A stretch of DNA of 64,000 bases from Kribbella caucasensis (GTDB lineage: Bacteria; Actinomycetota; Actinomycetes; Propionibacteriales; Kribbellaceae), in assembly GCF_004361855.1 (NCBI RefSeq), contig NZ_SNWQ01000004.1, positions 1 through 64,000 on the forward strand. Direction: 5' to 3'. Positions 1-9,055 of the stretch are shown here, piece after piece. Each line of letters opens with the position of its first letter. Position 1 is the first letter of the stretch. The position numbers and the translations under genes are program-made. Under the pieces are notes generated by a model that was not told the DNA's origin, did not search any database, and saw only the letters and a list, made by a program, of their open reading frames with translations.

Positions 1-42
1 GAGACCACCACAGACACCGACATCCCGGCGCTCAGCGCCTAA
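1..42 (+). CDS. 3' end of an open frame entering from the left (partial)
   Basis: The first 42 bases read as 13 codons ending in TAA at 40-42, with the last residues [10 protein letters not shown]. Only this tail is visible, so no function can be given and it may not be a gene. It lies 76 bp before the first recombinase gene on the same strand. Confidence 0.25.
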   Translation, partial: ETTTDTDIPALSA

Positions 43-118
43 CCAACCAGAGGATCACGCGACACAACCGCTACACCACACGGATGGACTTGACCTGTCG
101 TGGCCGCGTGAGCTGCCG

Positions 119-1270
119 GTGTTGATGACCGAATTCGCTGGCCTGTTCGCAGGGCTGGATGAGCGGCTGGACGGGTTGGGGGTTCCGGAGGGTCAGCCGT
201 TCTTGGTCGGCCCGCGCGGCGAGTACGACCTGAGGCTGAATCGCTACTTCGCGGTGTGGTTGGCGCATTCGCCGGCGAACACGCAGGCCGCGCACGCGCG
301 GGATCTCCGGACTTTTCTGGACTTCTTGTGGTCGGCGCGAGGCGGCAAGGGCTGGCGGGACGCGTCGACGGAGGATCGGGTGGCCTACGAGTGGTGGCGG
401 CGACGCGACGAAACCGGGCCGAGGATCCAGGACTCGACGTGGGATCGAGAGGTTGCCACGGTCAACCAGTTCTACGTCTGGGCGGTCTCGCAAGGTCTGG
501 TGGCGGGCAATCCGATCCGGCAGCGGATCGAGACACGGCAGGGAATTTCGGGCCGGGGCGAGCCGCGGCAGGTGCCGGCTGAGTCGTCGCATGTGGGACC
601 GCGTCGGGATGTGATGTGGCTGCCGCCGCGGTCGTATCGTTTGTGGCGCAACGTCGGGGTGTGTGGCTTCGCATCCGATGACCGGCCGCGGGAGGAGTTC
701 CGGGGTCGGTGGGCGGCCCGCAACGCGGCGTTCGCCGACTTGATGGTGCGCACGGGCCTGCGGCTGTGCGAGCAGGCGTCGTTGACGATGTTCGAGCTTC
801 CGGATGTCCCGTTAGCTGGCTCTGCGGTGGTGAATGCCCGCACGGTGTTGCCGAACTCGATCGCGAAGGGCAGCTCGGGCCGCGCGGTCTACATCCCGGT
901 GACGGTGCTGAAGGACGTGTGGGAGTACGTGCGGTGGGATCGGTCAGAGGCGTTGGCTTATGGCAGGTCGCGGGGTTTCTACGAGCCGACTCGACGCTCG
1001 CTGTTGATCGAGGACACCGCTCGGGCGGCGGTGCGGTCGGGCGGGCGGTGGATTCCGGTTGATCGCCTGGACGCTGATGAGCGTCGCCGGTTGCTGGTGT
1101 TGGGGCCCGATGGTTGGGAGCCGGCCTGGTTGTGGTTGAACCAGTGGGGGCTGCCGATGTCGATGGCAGGCTGGCGTGAGGTGTTCAACAGCGCGAATGC
1201 TCGTTGCCGCAAGCAAGGGCTGAGCCTGCGGGCACGTCCGCATATGCTGCGGCACATTGTCCCCGCTTAG
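119..1270 (+). pseudogene. Tyrosine recombinase A, truncated before its catalytic C-terminus
   Basis: Phage-integrase-family protein of 383 residues as it stands. The N-terminal SAM-like DNA-binding domain occupies about residues 30-130. The first catalytic Arg lies in TGLRLCEQ (about residue 215), a likely catalytic Lys in the region of [10 protein letters not shown], and the HxLRH box in PHMLRH near residue 375. The frame then runs into IVPA and a stop, so the second His box (LGH) and the nucleophilic Tyr are absent. The family normally continues another 60-80 residues, so strand cleavage is not expected. The GTG at 119 is the likely start, with ATG at 125 possible. The frame is open upstream to the window edge, so the true start is uncertain. 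Confidence 0.75.
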
Positions 1271-1336
1271 TTCCCGTGTTGCGATTGGCCCGGAAGGGGC
1301 GGCTGGCCTGGGGGTTTGGGCGTTGCGTAGCGCGGT

Positions 1337-2823
1337 GTGGTGTTTCTACTGTGGCCGCTCGTGATCTTGAGCTTCTTCTCGTCGCAGAGCTGGCAGTCCT
1401 GGGATGTCGAGCACCGGCCGGTTATCCCCGAGGGGATGCCGTTCCTCGTCGATGACGATCTGCTGTTCGAAGACGGTCCGGCCGCACCGCGGCCAGCGTC
1501 GGTGGTGAACCGGTGGTTGCGGGAGCTTCCGGCCAGCGGGGCGCCGGCGCCGAGTTCGTGGGAGAACTACGCGCGGGCGGTCAGGGAGTGGGTGGAGTTC
1601 CTCGCCGAGCACGGGGTGGGGTTGTTCGACTCGCGGGAGCGGTTGAAGGCCGGGCTGAGCCGGTACGCCGAGCACCGGGCGGCCGGGCCGGTGCGGGCGC
1701 GGTTCGCGGCGACCACGTGGGGCCAGCACATGAGCATCCTGTCGCTATTCTACCGATGGTCGATCGAGGAAGGGTTCGCCGCCGCCGAGCCGTTCACCTA
1801 CCGGTCGGCGCGGGCGATCTTCGCCGGGACCGGGCGGGACGTGCGGGTGAACCTGGCGGTGCGCCGGACTCCAAAGCCGCACGTGACCATCAAGTATTTG
1901 GAGCCGGACTTCGTCGACCTGTTCCGCAACGGGTTGCGGGGCCTGGCACCCGACGGCAGCCCCGACACCGGGTTCTCCGGACGGGAGATGACCCGCAACG
2001 CCGCGATCGGCGACCTGGCGCTGGCGACCGGCCTGCGGCTGGGCGAGTTCACCCACCTGCTGCGGTGGGAAATCCCTGCATTGCCGCCCTCGCCGACGGC
2101 GATCCCGATCCCTTCCCGGTGCCGGGCGGGATCACCAAGGGCCGCAAGTTCCGCACCACCTGGATCTCCTACGACGCGCTGGCCGGGTTGCACGGCTACC
2201 TGCAGTTGGACCGCGCGGCCGTCACCGATGGATCGAGCTGGCGGCCACCACGACGCTGGGGCGAGCCGCTGCAGGTGAGCGAACCGGATGCGCGCGGCGG
2301 CCGGATCAATGGCATCCGGCGGTCCTGGGGCTCGCTGACTCCGGCGGAGCGACGGCGGCTGGTGGCGCCCGAGGGCGGGTCGTGCTTGCTGGCAGTCAAG
2401 GGTGATGGTGGTCCGTTCACGGCGTGGGCGACGGTGTTCGAGCGCACTGCCGATCGGATCCGCACGCGGTTCGAACCGCGATTCCCGCATGTCCATCCCC
2501 ACCGGCTTCGCCACTGCTTCTCGATGCGAACCCTGGAATACCTGGTGACCGGCTACTACCGGCAGGCGGCGAAGCTGGTACGCGACACCGACGCCGACGC
2601 GGCGCTGGTGTTCTATCTGACCAAGGCCGATCCGCTGCTGGTGCTGCGAGACCTGTTAGGACACTCGACCGTCTTGACCACGGAAAAGTATTTGAAACGT
2701 CTGGATATGACCCGGATCTACCGGCATGCCTACGAAACCGCAGGCGTGGCGGCCGGACTCATCGAGGAGGACGCCGCGCAACTCGAAGCCGATGGCGAGT
2801 TCGACGACGAGGCAGAGCTCTGA
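1337..2823 (+). pseudogene. Tyrosine recombinase B, split by a single-base frameshift
   Basis: The N-terminal part (SAM-like domain, then ATGLRLGEF with catalytic Arg near 2040) reads in one frame to about 2110. The catalytic half continues in the next frame: FPVPGGITKGRKFRTTW, HPHRLRHCF, LLGHSTVLTTEKYLKRL with the nucleophilic Tyr near 2688. Adding one base around 2111-2113 would restore a protein of about 495 residues with the full R-K-HxxR-H-Y set. The start (GTG 1337 or a later codon) is uncertain because the region before it is disturbed. The stop TGA overlaps the next ATG as TGATG at 2821-2825, so the genes were translationally coupled. A sequencing error is the alternative to a real mutation. 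Confidence 0.78.
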
Positions 2824-4544
2824 TGGCGACGATGGTGGTCGACGATCCGCTGAGCCTCAGGTGTGTGTTCAGCGACGGCAGCCGCGCGGAGTTCGGTCTG
2901 GCGGGGTTGCCGAACCCTCGGTTGGCGCGTGATCTGGCCGTCGGGCTGGTGGAGCTGATTCATCCGCATGGCAGTGCCGACTCGGCAGGAACGGTCGATG
3001 CCTACGCGGGTGCTCTCCGGGCGATGGTGCGTGCGCTGGCTGAGCAGGGTTTCGCCGGCGGCGCCAGCGAGCTGCGCCGCGGACAGCTGGCGCAGTTCTG
3101 GATGGCAGGACCCATACGGTTGGAGGCGTTGACCCGCGCGTTGGTGGAGGGATTCGCCCGATCCGGCGGGAACCTCGGCGATGGGGTGCTGGAGCTGGCG
3201 GCGGGCCGGCACTTCAATCTCCAGCCGAACCGTCGGGCGCTGCCGCCTTATCCCGAGGTCGAATGGGAGCGTCTCATCACCGCCTGCCGGGAGGTGGTCA
3301 ACGAGTCGTATGCGGCGCACCGCCGCGCAATGGCCGCGCTCCCACAGGGCCGCCATCCGGCGGAGTTCGGCTGGACGTGGGAGAACTTCTGCTGGCTGCT
3401 GGCACGGCTCGGCCCGGTCGCCACTCCGGTGTTTGCCCGCGCGATCGGCGTGACGCACGGCGTGTTTCACAATCGTCGACCACCGGCGTTCTATGACGCC
3501 TTGCGGGCGGTCTTCCCGCACCTGGACGTCGTCATCGCCTACCGGCTGCTGTTCGGCATCTACTCCGGCATCGTCCCGGACGGCATCGCCGATCTGGGGG
3601 TCGACGACATCGACTGGGCCGGTGACTCGACGGTCCTGCTGTCCTACGTCAAGCGCCGCACCGCGGCCGAAAGCCTCAACCTGCCGCGTCCGGCGGTCCG
3701 GTTGCTCGAGCAGTGGCTCACGCACTCGTCGCTGTTGCGCGGGCTGGTCGCACCTGTCGACCGCGACCGGCTGTGGTTGGGGTTGAGTTACGTCGGCAAA
3801 CCCTTTCTGATTCGCGAGATCGACCGCGTCGGCATTCAACGATGGGTCCACCGCCACGGCCTGCTCGGCACCGACGGTCAGCCGTTGAAGATCCATCGAG
3901 CCCGGATCCGCACCACTCACCATGCGATGCGCGACAAGAAGACGTGGACCGGCAACGCGCGCGCCACGATCGACCCGAACCACACGCCCGCGGTCGAGGG
4001 TGACCACTACCTGTCGGCGACGACTGCGACCCAGCGGCACGCCGTTGAGACGGTGATTGAGGATGCCCAGCACGATCTGTTGCGCCGCGCGCACCCGCCC
4101 ACCGTGATCGCCGAGGAGGACGCTGCCGCGCTGGTCGACGGCTACCCGCAGCTGATCGCGGCGATGAACATCGACGACGACACCATCCGGGACCTGGTCG
4201 GCGGCGCGCGGGACGTGTTCACCGCAGCCTGCGCCGATCAACTGTCCGGGATGCACGGCCCGGTGGGCAAGCCGTGTCCGGCCCGGCCTTGGGTCTGCCT
4301 GCTCTGCCCGCTGGCGGTGTTCGCGCCACGGCACGCGGTGAATCTGTTGCGGCTCAAGGCGTTCTTCTCACGCCAATGGCAGCAGATGCCTGCGGCGCAT
4401 TTCATGGCGGTCTTCGGACCCTACGCCGCACGAATCGATCAGATCCTCGGCCGGTTCGCCCCGGCCGAACTTGCCGCCGCCGCTTCCAAGGTCGGCGACA
4501 CCGACGCCGAAATCCCGCTTCGCCCAGAGGAACTCACCGCATGA
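2823..4544 (+). CDS. Tyrosine recombinase C (large integrase-like protein of the same module)
   Basis: A protein of 573 residues starting at the ATG overlapping the stop of recombinase B. The middle region resembles a diverged integrase catalytic domain: RIRTTHHAMRDKK supplies Arg/His residues and EGDHYLS supplies a candidate Tyr near residue 396. About 175 residues follow that Tyr, more than usual. They include a Cys-rich segment with C-x6-C-x2-C spacing followed by APRH, which could bind zinc. Its stop overlaps the next start as ATGA. It is the only recombinase of the four that looks complete. A supporting role in a multi-recombinase transposase (Tn554-like or recombinase-in-trio elements) is inferred from the layout, not shown. 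Confidence 0.75.
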   Translation: MATMVVDDPLSLRCVFSDGSRAEFGLAGLPNPRLARDLAVGLVELIHPHGSADSAGTVDAYAGALRAMVRALAEQGFAGGASELRRGQLAQFWMAGPIRLEALTRALVEGFARSGGNLGDGVLELAAGRHFNLQPNRRALPPYPEVEWERLITACREVVNESYAAHRRAMAALPQGRHPAEFGWTWENFCWLLARLGPVATPVFARAIGVTHGVFHNRRPPAFYDALRAVFPHLDVVIAYRLLFGIYSGIVPDGIADLGVDDIDWAGDSTVLLSYVKRRTAAESLNLPRPAVRLLEQWLTHSSLLRGLVAPVDRDRLWLGLSYVGKPFLIREIDRVGIQRWVHRHGLLGTDGQPLKIHRARIRTTHHAMRDKKTWTGNARATIDPNHTPAVEGDHYLSATTATQRHAVETVIEDAQHDLLRRAHPPTVIAEEDAAALVDGYPQLIAAMNIDDDTIRDLVGGARDVFTAACADQLSGMHGPVGKPCPARPWVCLLCPLAVFAPRHAVNLLRLKAFFSRQWQQMPAAHFMAVFGPYAARIDQILGRFAPAELAAAASKVGDTDAEIPLRPEELTA

Positions 4545-5025
4545 CTATCTTCGCCGCCGTCAGCGTCCACGAAGACCGGCCGTCACCGTTCACAGGCGAC
4601 GATGTCTGCCTGCGGGCGGGGCTCTCACTGCCCGAGGGGACTCGCCGCCCCTTGTTCGACGACGACTTGTGGGACTTCACCGAGGTCATCGGGCTGGCGG
4701 TCCACATCCCCTTGGCGAACCGCCGCTTCAACTTCGCCGCGATCGGCGACCCGCGATGGCGTCTGGTCGCCAAGGAGCTGATCATGGCCGTGCTCGCCCC
4801 GCGGCACCTCGCCGTCGCCGAATTGCCGAGGGCATACCGCACACCGCTTCATCTGCGCAGCTGCATCGGACGGCTCAACGAGCTGACCCGATTCTTCCGC
4901 TGGCTCGAACAGCGACACGTCGCGGCGCTGGCCGACGTCGACACCCACACCTGCGAGGCATACCTGGCATTCCGACGCTACATCCTCGACGAGGACGGCA
5001 GCGTTGTCGGCTCCCGTCATGAAAG
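4541..5025 (+). pseudogene. Tyrosine recombinase D, N-terminal fragment
   Basis: ATG at 4541 overlaps the stop of recombinase C. About 160 residues are recognisable as the N-terminal part of a long integrase, ending in a helical region (RLNELTRFFRWLEQRHV, then TCEAYLAFRRYILDEDG). After GSVVG at about 5010 the reading becomes out-of-frame oxidoreductase sequence and stops at 5128. No catalytic residues remain. The break coincides with a change in base composition, so this is a recombination or deletion junction rather than a point mutation. Confidence 0.7.
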
Positions 5026-5876
5026 GAATCTTTCCTCTCCGCACCCTAGGAGAATGTATACGCCTTCGAAGCGAACTTATACCAGGACGCTCACTCGTGG
5101 TCATTGGAGGAGGGTTTGTCGGTCTTGAAGTTGCTTCAACCGCGGCGCAGTTGGGTCTCTCTGTTACTGTCGTCGAGCCTCAGGCAGTACCGCTTGAGCG
5201 ACTTTTGGGCCGCGATATCGGAGGTCGGGTTGCGGCGCTGCACGAAAGGAACGGCGTAAGAATCCTCGCGCCCGTATCCGCTCGGCGAGTTCTGGGACGA
5301 GGCAAGGTCGAAGCGGTTGAGTTGGCGGACGGTGAGGTCGTCACGGCACACATCGTTGTTGTAGCGATTGGCTCTGTGCCCAACTCGGATTGGCTGGCGA
5401 TGTCCGCAATTGACGTAACAGACGGAGTTCTCTGCGACGAATACTGTCGAGTGGTTGGCGTCCGGGACGTGTTCGCTGTTGGTGATGTGGCTCGACGCCG
5501 CAGGCCTCAGTCTGACGATTTGCAGAGAATTGAGCATTGGACCAATGCGGTGGCACACGCGGACGTTGCTGCAAAGGCAATATTGGGTCTGGGACAGGGC
5601 CCGAATTACGCCGCTCTGCCTTATTTCTGGTCAGATCAGTTCGATGTCAAGCTTCAATTTGTCGGCACATTCAACCCGCGCCAGGTCATGACCATCGATG
5701 GTTCATCTGCTCAGGGCAGGAATCGTTCCATCACCGTGTTTGGGGATGGGCGGCGTGTGGTCGGCGCCCTTGCCTGGAACTGGCCCGCCGCTATAGGCCG
5801 AACGAGGCGGCTCCTTGAGCGCTCAACAGTAACAATGGAGGTGGTTGAAGAAGCCTTTGCGTCTCCCTGGAAATAG
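5019..5876 (+). pseudogene. FAD/NAD(P)-dependent oxidoreductase, N-terminal half missing
   Basis: About 285 residues of a ferredoxin-reductase-type flavoprotein (Pyr_redox_2 family). The reading opens at PLRTLGECIRLRSEL just before the NAD(P)-binding GGGFVGLEVAS motif. It continues through the second FAD motif (VFAVGDVARR) and a C-terminal domain with YFWSDQFDVKLQFVG. The first 110-120 residues of the family, with the FAD-binding GxGxxG, are absent. The ATG at 5019 happens to be in frame but has no visible ribosome site. In intact systems such proteins reduce the ferredoxin of a P450 or ring hydroxylase. The segment is visibly AT-richer than its neighbours, which suggests a foreign origin. 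Confidence 0.82.
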
Positions 5877-6110
5877 TGCCAGCAGCAACGGCGCCTATTC
5901 TGATGCCTTGATTTGGCATTCCCGTCGACGAACCGCGACGGTCACCTCTGCTTCCATTCCGACGCCTGCGGACGTCTCTGACAATCAACGGTCGCCGTGA
6001 TCCGGCAGCGCCACATCGGTGCGGTGCCGAGGAACCAATGCTGCCGCGTCCGCAGCCCGCCAGTGGTCTATGCCCGGGCTACCCCAACAGCCCGTGGCGC
6101 AGAGCGACGC

Positions 6111-6884
6111 TCACCACAGTGTCTGGCCACCGTCGATGATGAGGTTGTGTCCGGTCATGTAGTCGGAGGCCGGGCTCGCCAGGTAGATCACGCCTCCGCG
6201 AAGGTCCTCGACATCGCCGAGGCGACCGGCGGGGATCATCGAAAGCCATTCGTCGACGAGCGGCGCGAGATCGGGCGACTGCTCGATCAGCGGCGTGCGG
6301 ATGATTCCTGGTGACATGCAGTTGACGCGGATGCCGCGGTCAGCCCACTCAGCTGCCAGCGTGCGCGTCAGCGTGACGACGGCGCCTTTCGACGCGTTGT
6401 AGGCGACCTGCTTCTGGGGATGCGGAACGATGAGCGATGCCATTGAGGCCGTGTTGATGATCTTGCCGTACCCCTGAGGAAACATGTGTTTGGCCTCGGC
6501 CTGGCAGGCAAGGAACACCGCCCGGACGTTCAATCCGAAGACGGTGTCCCAGTCCGCGAGCGTTGTCTCCTCGGCCGACGAGTTGAGGTTGATGCCGGCG
6601 TTGTTGATCGCGATGTCCAGACGCCCGAAGCGGCTGACTGTCTCGTCCACGAACTCAGTGATCGCATCCGGATCGGCGACGTCCGCGGCAATGGCAATGG
6701 CCTCCTTGCCAGTGCCGACCAGTTCGTCCCTCACTGCCTCGGCCCGCTCCTGCGCGATGTCGATGATCGCGACCCTGGCCCCAGCGTCGGTGAGAGCTTG
6801 GGCGAAGGTGCGGCCGATGCCCGATCCGGCGCCCGTGATGAGCGCAGCCTTCCCCGTGAGGTCAAACAGTTTCACGACGTTCAT
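6111..6884 (-). CDS. SDR-family dehydrogenase (last gene of the sugar-acid operon)
   Basis: Classical short-chain dehydrogenase of 257 residues with TGAGSGIG cofactor loop near residue 17, NNAG near 92, catalytic Ser in NTASMAS and YNASK. The acidic end of the second strand (AIIDIA) suggests NAD(H). The start overlaps the stop of the HpcH/HpaI aldolase gene upstream (ATGA at 6881-6884), so it is the last cistron of a run that begins with the ABC transporter. It probably oxidises a hydroxyl of the sugar or sugar acid handled by the operon. The exact substrate cannot be read. Confidence 0.9.
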   Translation of the reverse strand: MNVVKLFDLTGKAALITGAGSGIGRTFAQALTDAGARVAIIDIAQERAEAVRDELVGTGKEAIAIAADVADPDAITEFVDETVSRFGRLDIAINNAGINLNSSAEETTLADWDTVFGLNVRAVFLACQAEAKHMFPQGYGKIINTASMASLIVPHPQKQVAYNASKGAVVTLTRTLAAEWADRGIRVNCMSPGIIRTPLIEQSPDLAPLVDEWLSMIPAGRLGDVEDLRGGVIYLASPASDYMTGHNLIIDGGQTLW

Positions 6885-7690
6885 TGTCCCTTCTCAACCA
6901 GTCGAACTGCTTGGAGTACAGACCGCGCGCCACTTGTGTAGCTTCTCAACGAGGCCGACACCAGGTCCGGCGACGGTACGAGGAACATGCTTGCTCCGCG
7001 CTCTTGCCATCCGCGCACGGCTTCGGTGTGCGCGGCGACTACCGCGAGAGCACAGCCAGGGTGGGTGCCTGCGGCGTCACTCACGATGCTCTCGGCTGCA
7101 ACGAAGTTTGGGTGATTTGTCGCACCGGGATGTCCGAGGGACATGGACAGGTCACTCGGGCCAAGCCAGACTCCGGTGAGGTTTGGTGTCCTCATGATCG
7201 CGTCGATGTTGGCGATCGCGTCGGCATGCTCGATCTGGGCAATGACGACCGTTTCCTCGCTCGATCGGCGCAGGTGCTCTGCCAGCGGGACGGATCCGTA
7301 GTGCCCTGCTCGAGTACTGAGTGCCAGACCCCGGGTTCCGCGTGGCGGATAATGCGCTAGCCGCACGGCAGCCTCGGCATCGACCGCGGTGTTCACGTGG
7401 GGCACGATAATGCCGTCTGCCCCTGCGTCGAGAGCACGGAGCACCTCGATTGAGGAGGCTGTGCCAACACGTACCAATACCCAGAGACCGACCCCCTGGG
7501 CCGCGCGCAGGTGATGTTCGAGTTGGTCGCCGTCACCAAGTCCGTGCTCTGTGTCGATCACGACCAGGTCGAAGTCGCTGTATCCCGCGAGTTCGACCAG
7601 GGCCTGGTTCGGCATCTTGACCACAAGCCCGATGAGCGGAGTACCGCGCCGCATGGCCTCGGCCAGCGGCACCCGAGAGATTGTTGTCAC
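6881..7690 (-). CDS. HpcH/HpaI-family class II aldolase
   Basis: A 269-residue member of the 2-keto-3-deoxy acid aldolase family (HpcH/HpaI, garL-like). The catalytic His lies in IDTEHG near residue 48. PPRGTRG is the pyruvate-binding loop, the metal-binding Glu is in QIEHADAI, and a GPSDLSMSLG loop contributes the metal-binding Asp. Such enzymes cleave 2-keto-3-deoxy or 4-hydroxy-2-oxo acids to pyruvate and an aldehyde. The gene overlaps the kinase gene upstream and the SDR downstream by 4 bp each, so all three are coupled. This supports a route ending in aldol cleavage of a sugar-derived keto acid. Confidence 0.88.
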   Translation of the reverse strand: MTTISRVPLAEAMRRGTPLIGLVVKMPNQALVELAGYSDFDLVVIDTEHGLGDGDQLEHHLRAAQGVGLWVLVRVGTASSIEVLRALDAGADGIIVPHVNTAVDAEAAVRLAHYPPRGTRGLALSTRAGHYGSVPLAEHLRRSSEETVVIAQIEHADAIANIDAIMRTPNLTGVWLGPSDLSMSLGHPGATNHPNFVAAESIVSDAAGTHPGCALAVVAAHTEAVRGWQERGASMFLVPSPDLVSASLRSYTSGARSVLQAVRLVEKGQ

Positions 7691-9051
7691 GAGGCTTCCT
7701 TGCCTTCCAGGATCGACACAACGCTCGCAAGGGCGGTGGGCGACCCGACATTTCCTGGGAACACGACGTACGGGGTTCCCGCGGCAGGGCCGTCCTCAAG
7801 CCGCCACACCGGAACTTGCCCGGGGAAGGCTTGCCCGAGGACGGTCGCGCGGCGGCAGCGCAGCGACTTCGCCGCGAGGTCGCTTGAGGTGATGCCCCCC
7901 TTGGCGATCACATAGCCCGGAGCTTCCTGCTCGCAGACGTTCCGAACCGCGACGGCAAGCGCGTCGGCGATCCATCGGGTGGTCTCGAGAGCGTTGGCGC
8001 TGTGCGGGACATCGTCGCGGCTCGTCTGCAACAGTGTGAGTCCCTGCCGAAGGGCAGTCACGGCCGCGTCGACACTGCGGCGACTTTCGGCCGTCGAGGA
8101 GACGGGATCGTCGTCAAGCACCAGGCTGAGGTTCAGTTCGACGACCTGCGGAGCGTGTTGCAGAACGAGTTCCTCGAGTTGTCGATTTGTCAGTGCGGTG
8201 TGGCTGCCGGCAACGACAAGCCCATGGCCGGCGATGCCCCTGGACAGGCAAGCATCGCCTGTCGCCGGCTGAGCCTGTCCACTCATTGCCCGTACGGCTG
8301 ACGGGCCTGTCCGGAAGAGATAGCGAGCCCCCGATTTCTCCCTTTCGTATGCCTCTATCACCTGCTCGATAAGCTCGTGGTAGGTCGTAGCCTCGACAAT
8401 CGCGACGTCTCGCGACTCTCTCAGCGAGCGCAGGGCGTGAGGCGGCACCGTGAGAACCTGCCCCTGCCGGGTCGCCCAGCGGTGCCGGACCCAGTCACGC
8501 AGACTCCGCTCCGAGAAGCCGAACGTGGCGTCGTTGGCGAACTCTGTCTCGGCAGCTGGGCGGGTCCCGCTCTCGTCGGCAACCCACTGCACGTCTCCCT
8601 GGGTATACCGCCCCGCCTCGAAGAAGGCCGGCGCGAAGATGATGCCGTCCAGGCTGATGCCAGCCTGAACGAATGCATCCAGCGCGGCGTTGAGCTCGGG
8701 TTCGAAGTGTCCGCGCAGGGTGGAGTCGCTTCGGCTGACAACCGTCAGGTGGAGTCCGCTCTGGTCGGCGACCCGCAGCGCGGCCAGCGTCGCCGACTTG
8801 ACGGCACGCGCCGCGTCTTGGGCGTCCAGGCTGCGGCTGTTCGTCTCGATGAAGCAGAGACCCGACGGATGGCGACCCGCTTCGAGCAGATCGGTGTCCG
8901 TCCATTCGCCCAGCAGCACCGGGGCCCCGGCTGTTGTCTGCGTGCCTGTCGGGTCATCGTCGAGTACGACGATCCAGCGCCGCTGGTCCGAGTTGAGGTT
9001 TCGGACCACATCGAGCCTCGCCAACTCAGATGCCGCCATCGCGTAGTCCAT
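7687..9051 (-). CDS. otnK: Four-carbon acid sugar kinase family protein (DUF1537/OtnK type)
   Basis: 454 residues with family signatures: VLDDDPTGTQ near residue 30 and SRSDSTLRGHFEPE near 105 in the substrate domain. The C-terminal nucleotide domain has VAGSHTALTNRQ, KGGITSSDLA and YVVFPGNVGS. Characterised relatives phosphorylate D-erythronate, L-threonate or related acids. It is coupled to the HpcH/HpaI aldolase (4-bp overlap) and lies 4 bp after the M24 peptidase gene. The kinase implies that an aldonic-acid-like intermediate is phosphorylated in this pathway. Chain length and stereochemistry cannot be told from sequence. Confidence 0.88.
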   Translation of the reverse strand: MDYAMAASELARLDVVRNLNSDQRRWIVVLDDDPTGTQTTAGAPVLLGEWTDTDLLEAGRHPSGLCFIETNSRSLDAQDAARAVKSATLAALRVADQSGLHLTVVSRSDSTLRGHFEPELNAALDAFVQAGISLDGIIFAPAFFEAGRYTQGDVQWVADESGTRPAAETEFANDATFGFSERSLRDWVRHRWATRQGQVLTVPPHALRSLRESRDVAIVEATTYHELIEQVIEAYEREKSGARYLFRTGPSAVRAMSGQAQPATGDACLSRGIAGHGLVVAGSHTALTNRQLEELVLQHAPQVVELNLSLVLDDDPVSSTAESRRSVDAAVTALRQGLTLLQTSRDDVPHSANALETTRWIADALAVAVRNVCEQEAPGYVIAKGGITSSDLAAKSLRCRRATVLGQAFPGQVPVWRLEDGPAAGTPYVVFPGNVGSPTALASVVSILEGKEAS

Positions 9052-9055
9052 GCGA

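Noticed and set aside
2730..4334. 534-codon open frame on the minus strand
   Set aside because: It is antisense to recombinase C, has the Arg/Val/Asp-rich composition expected of a GC-rich shadow and no family motif.
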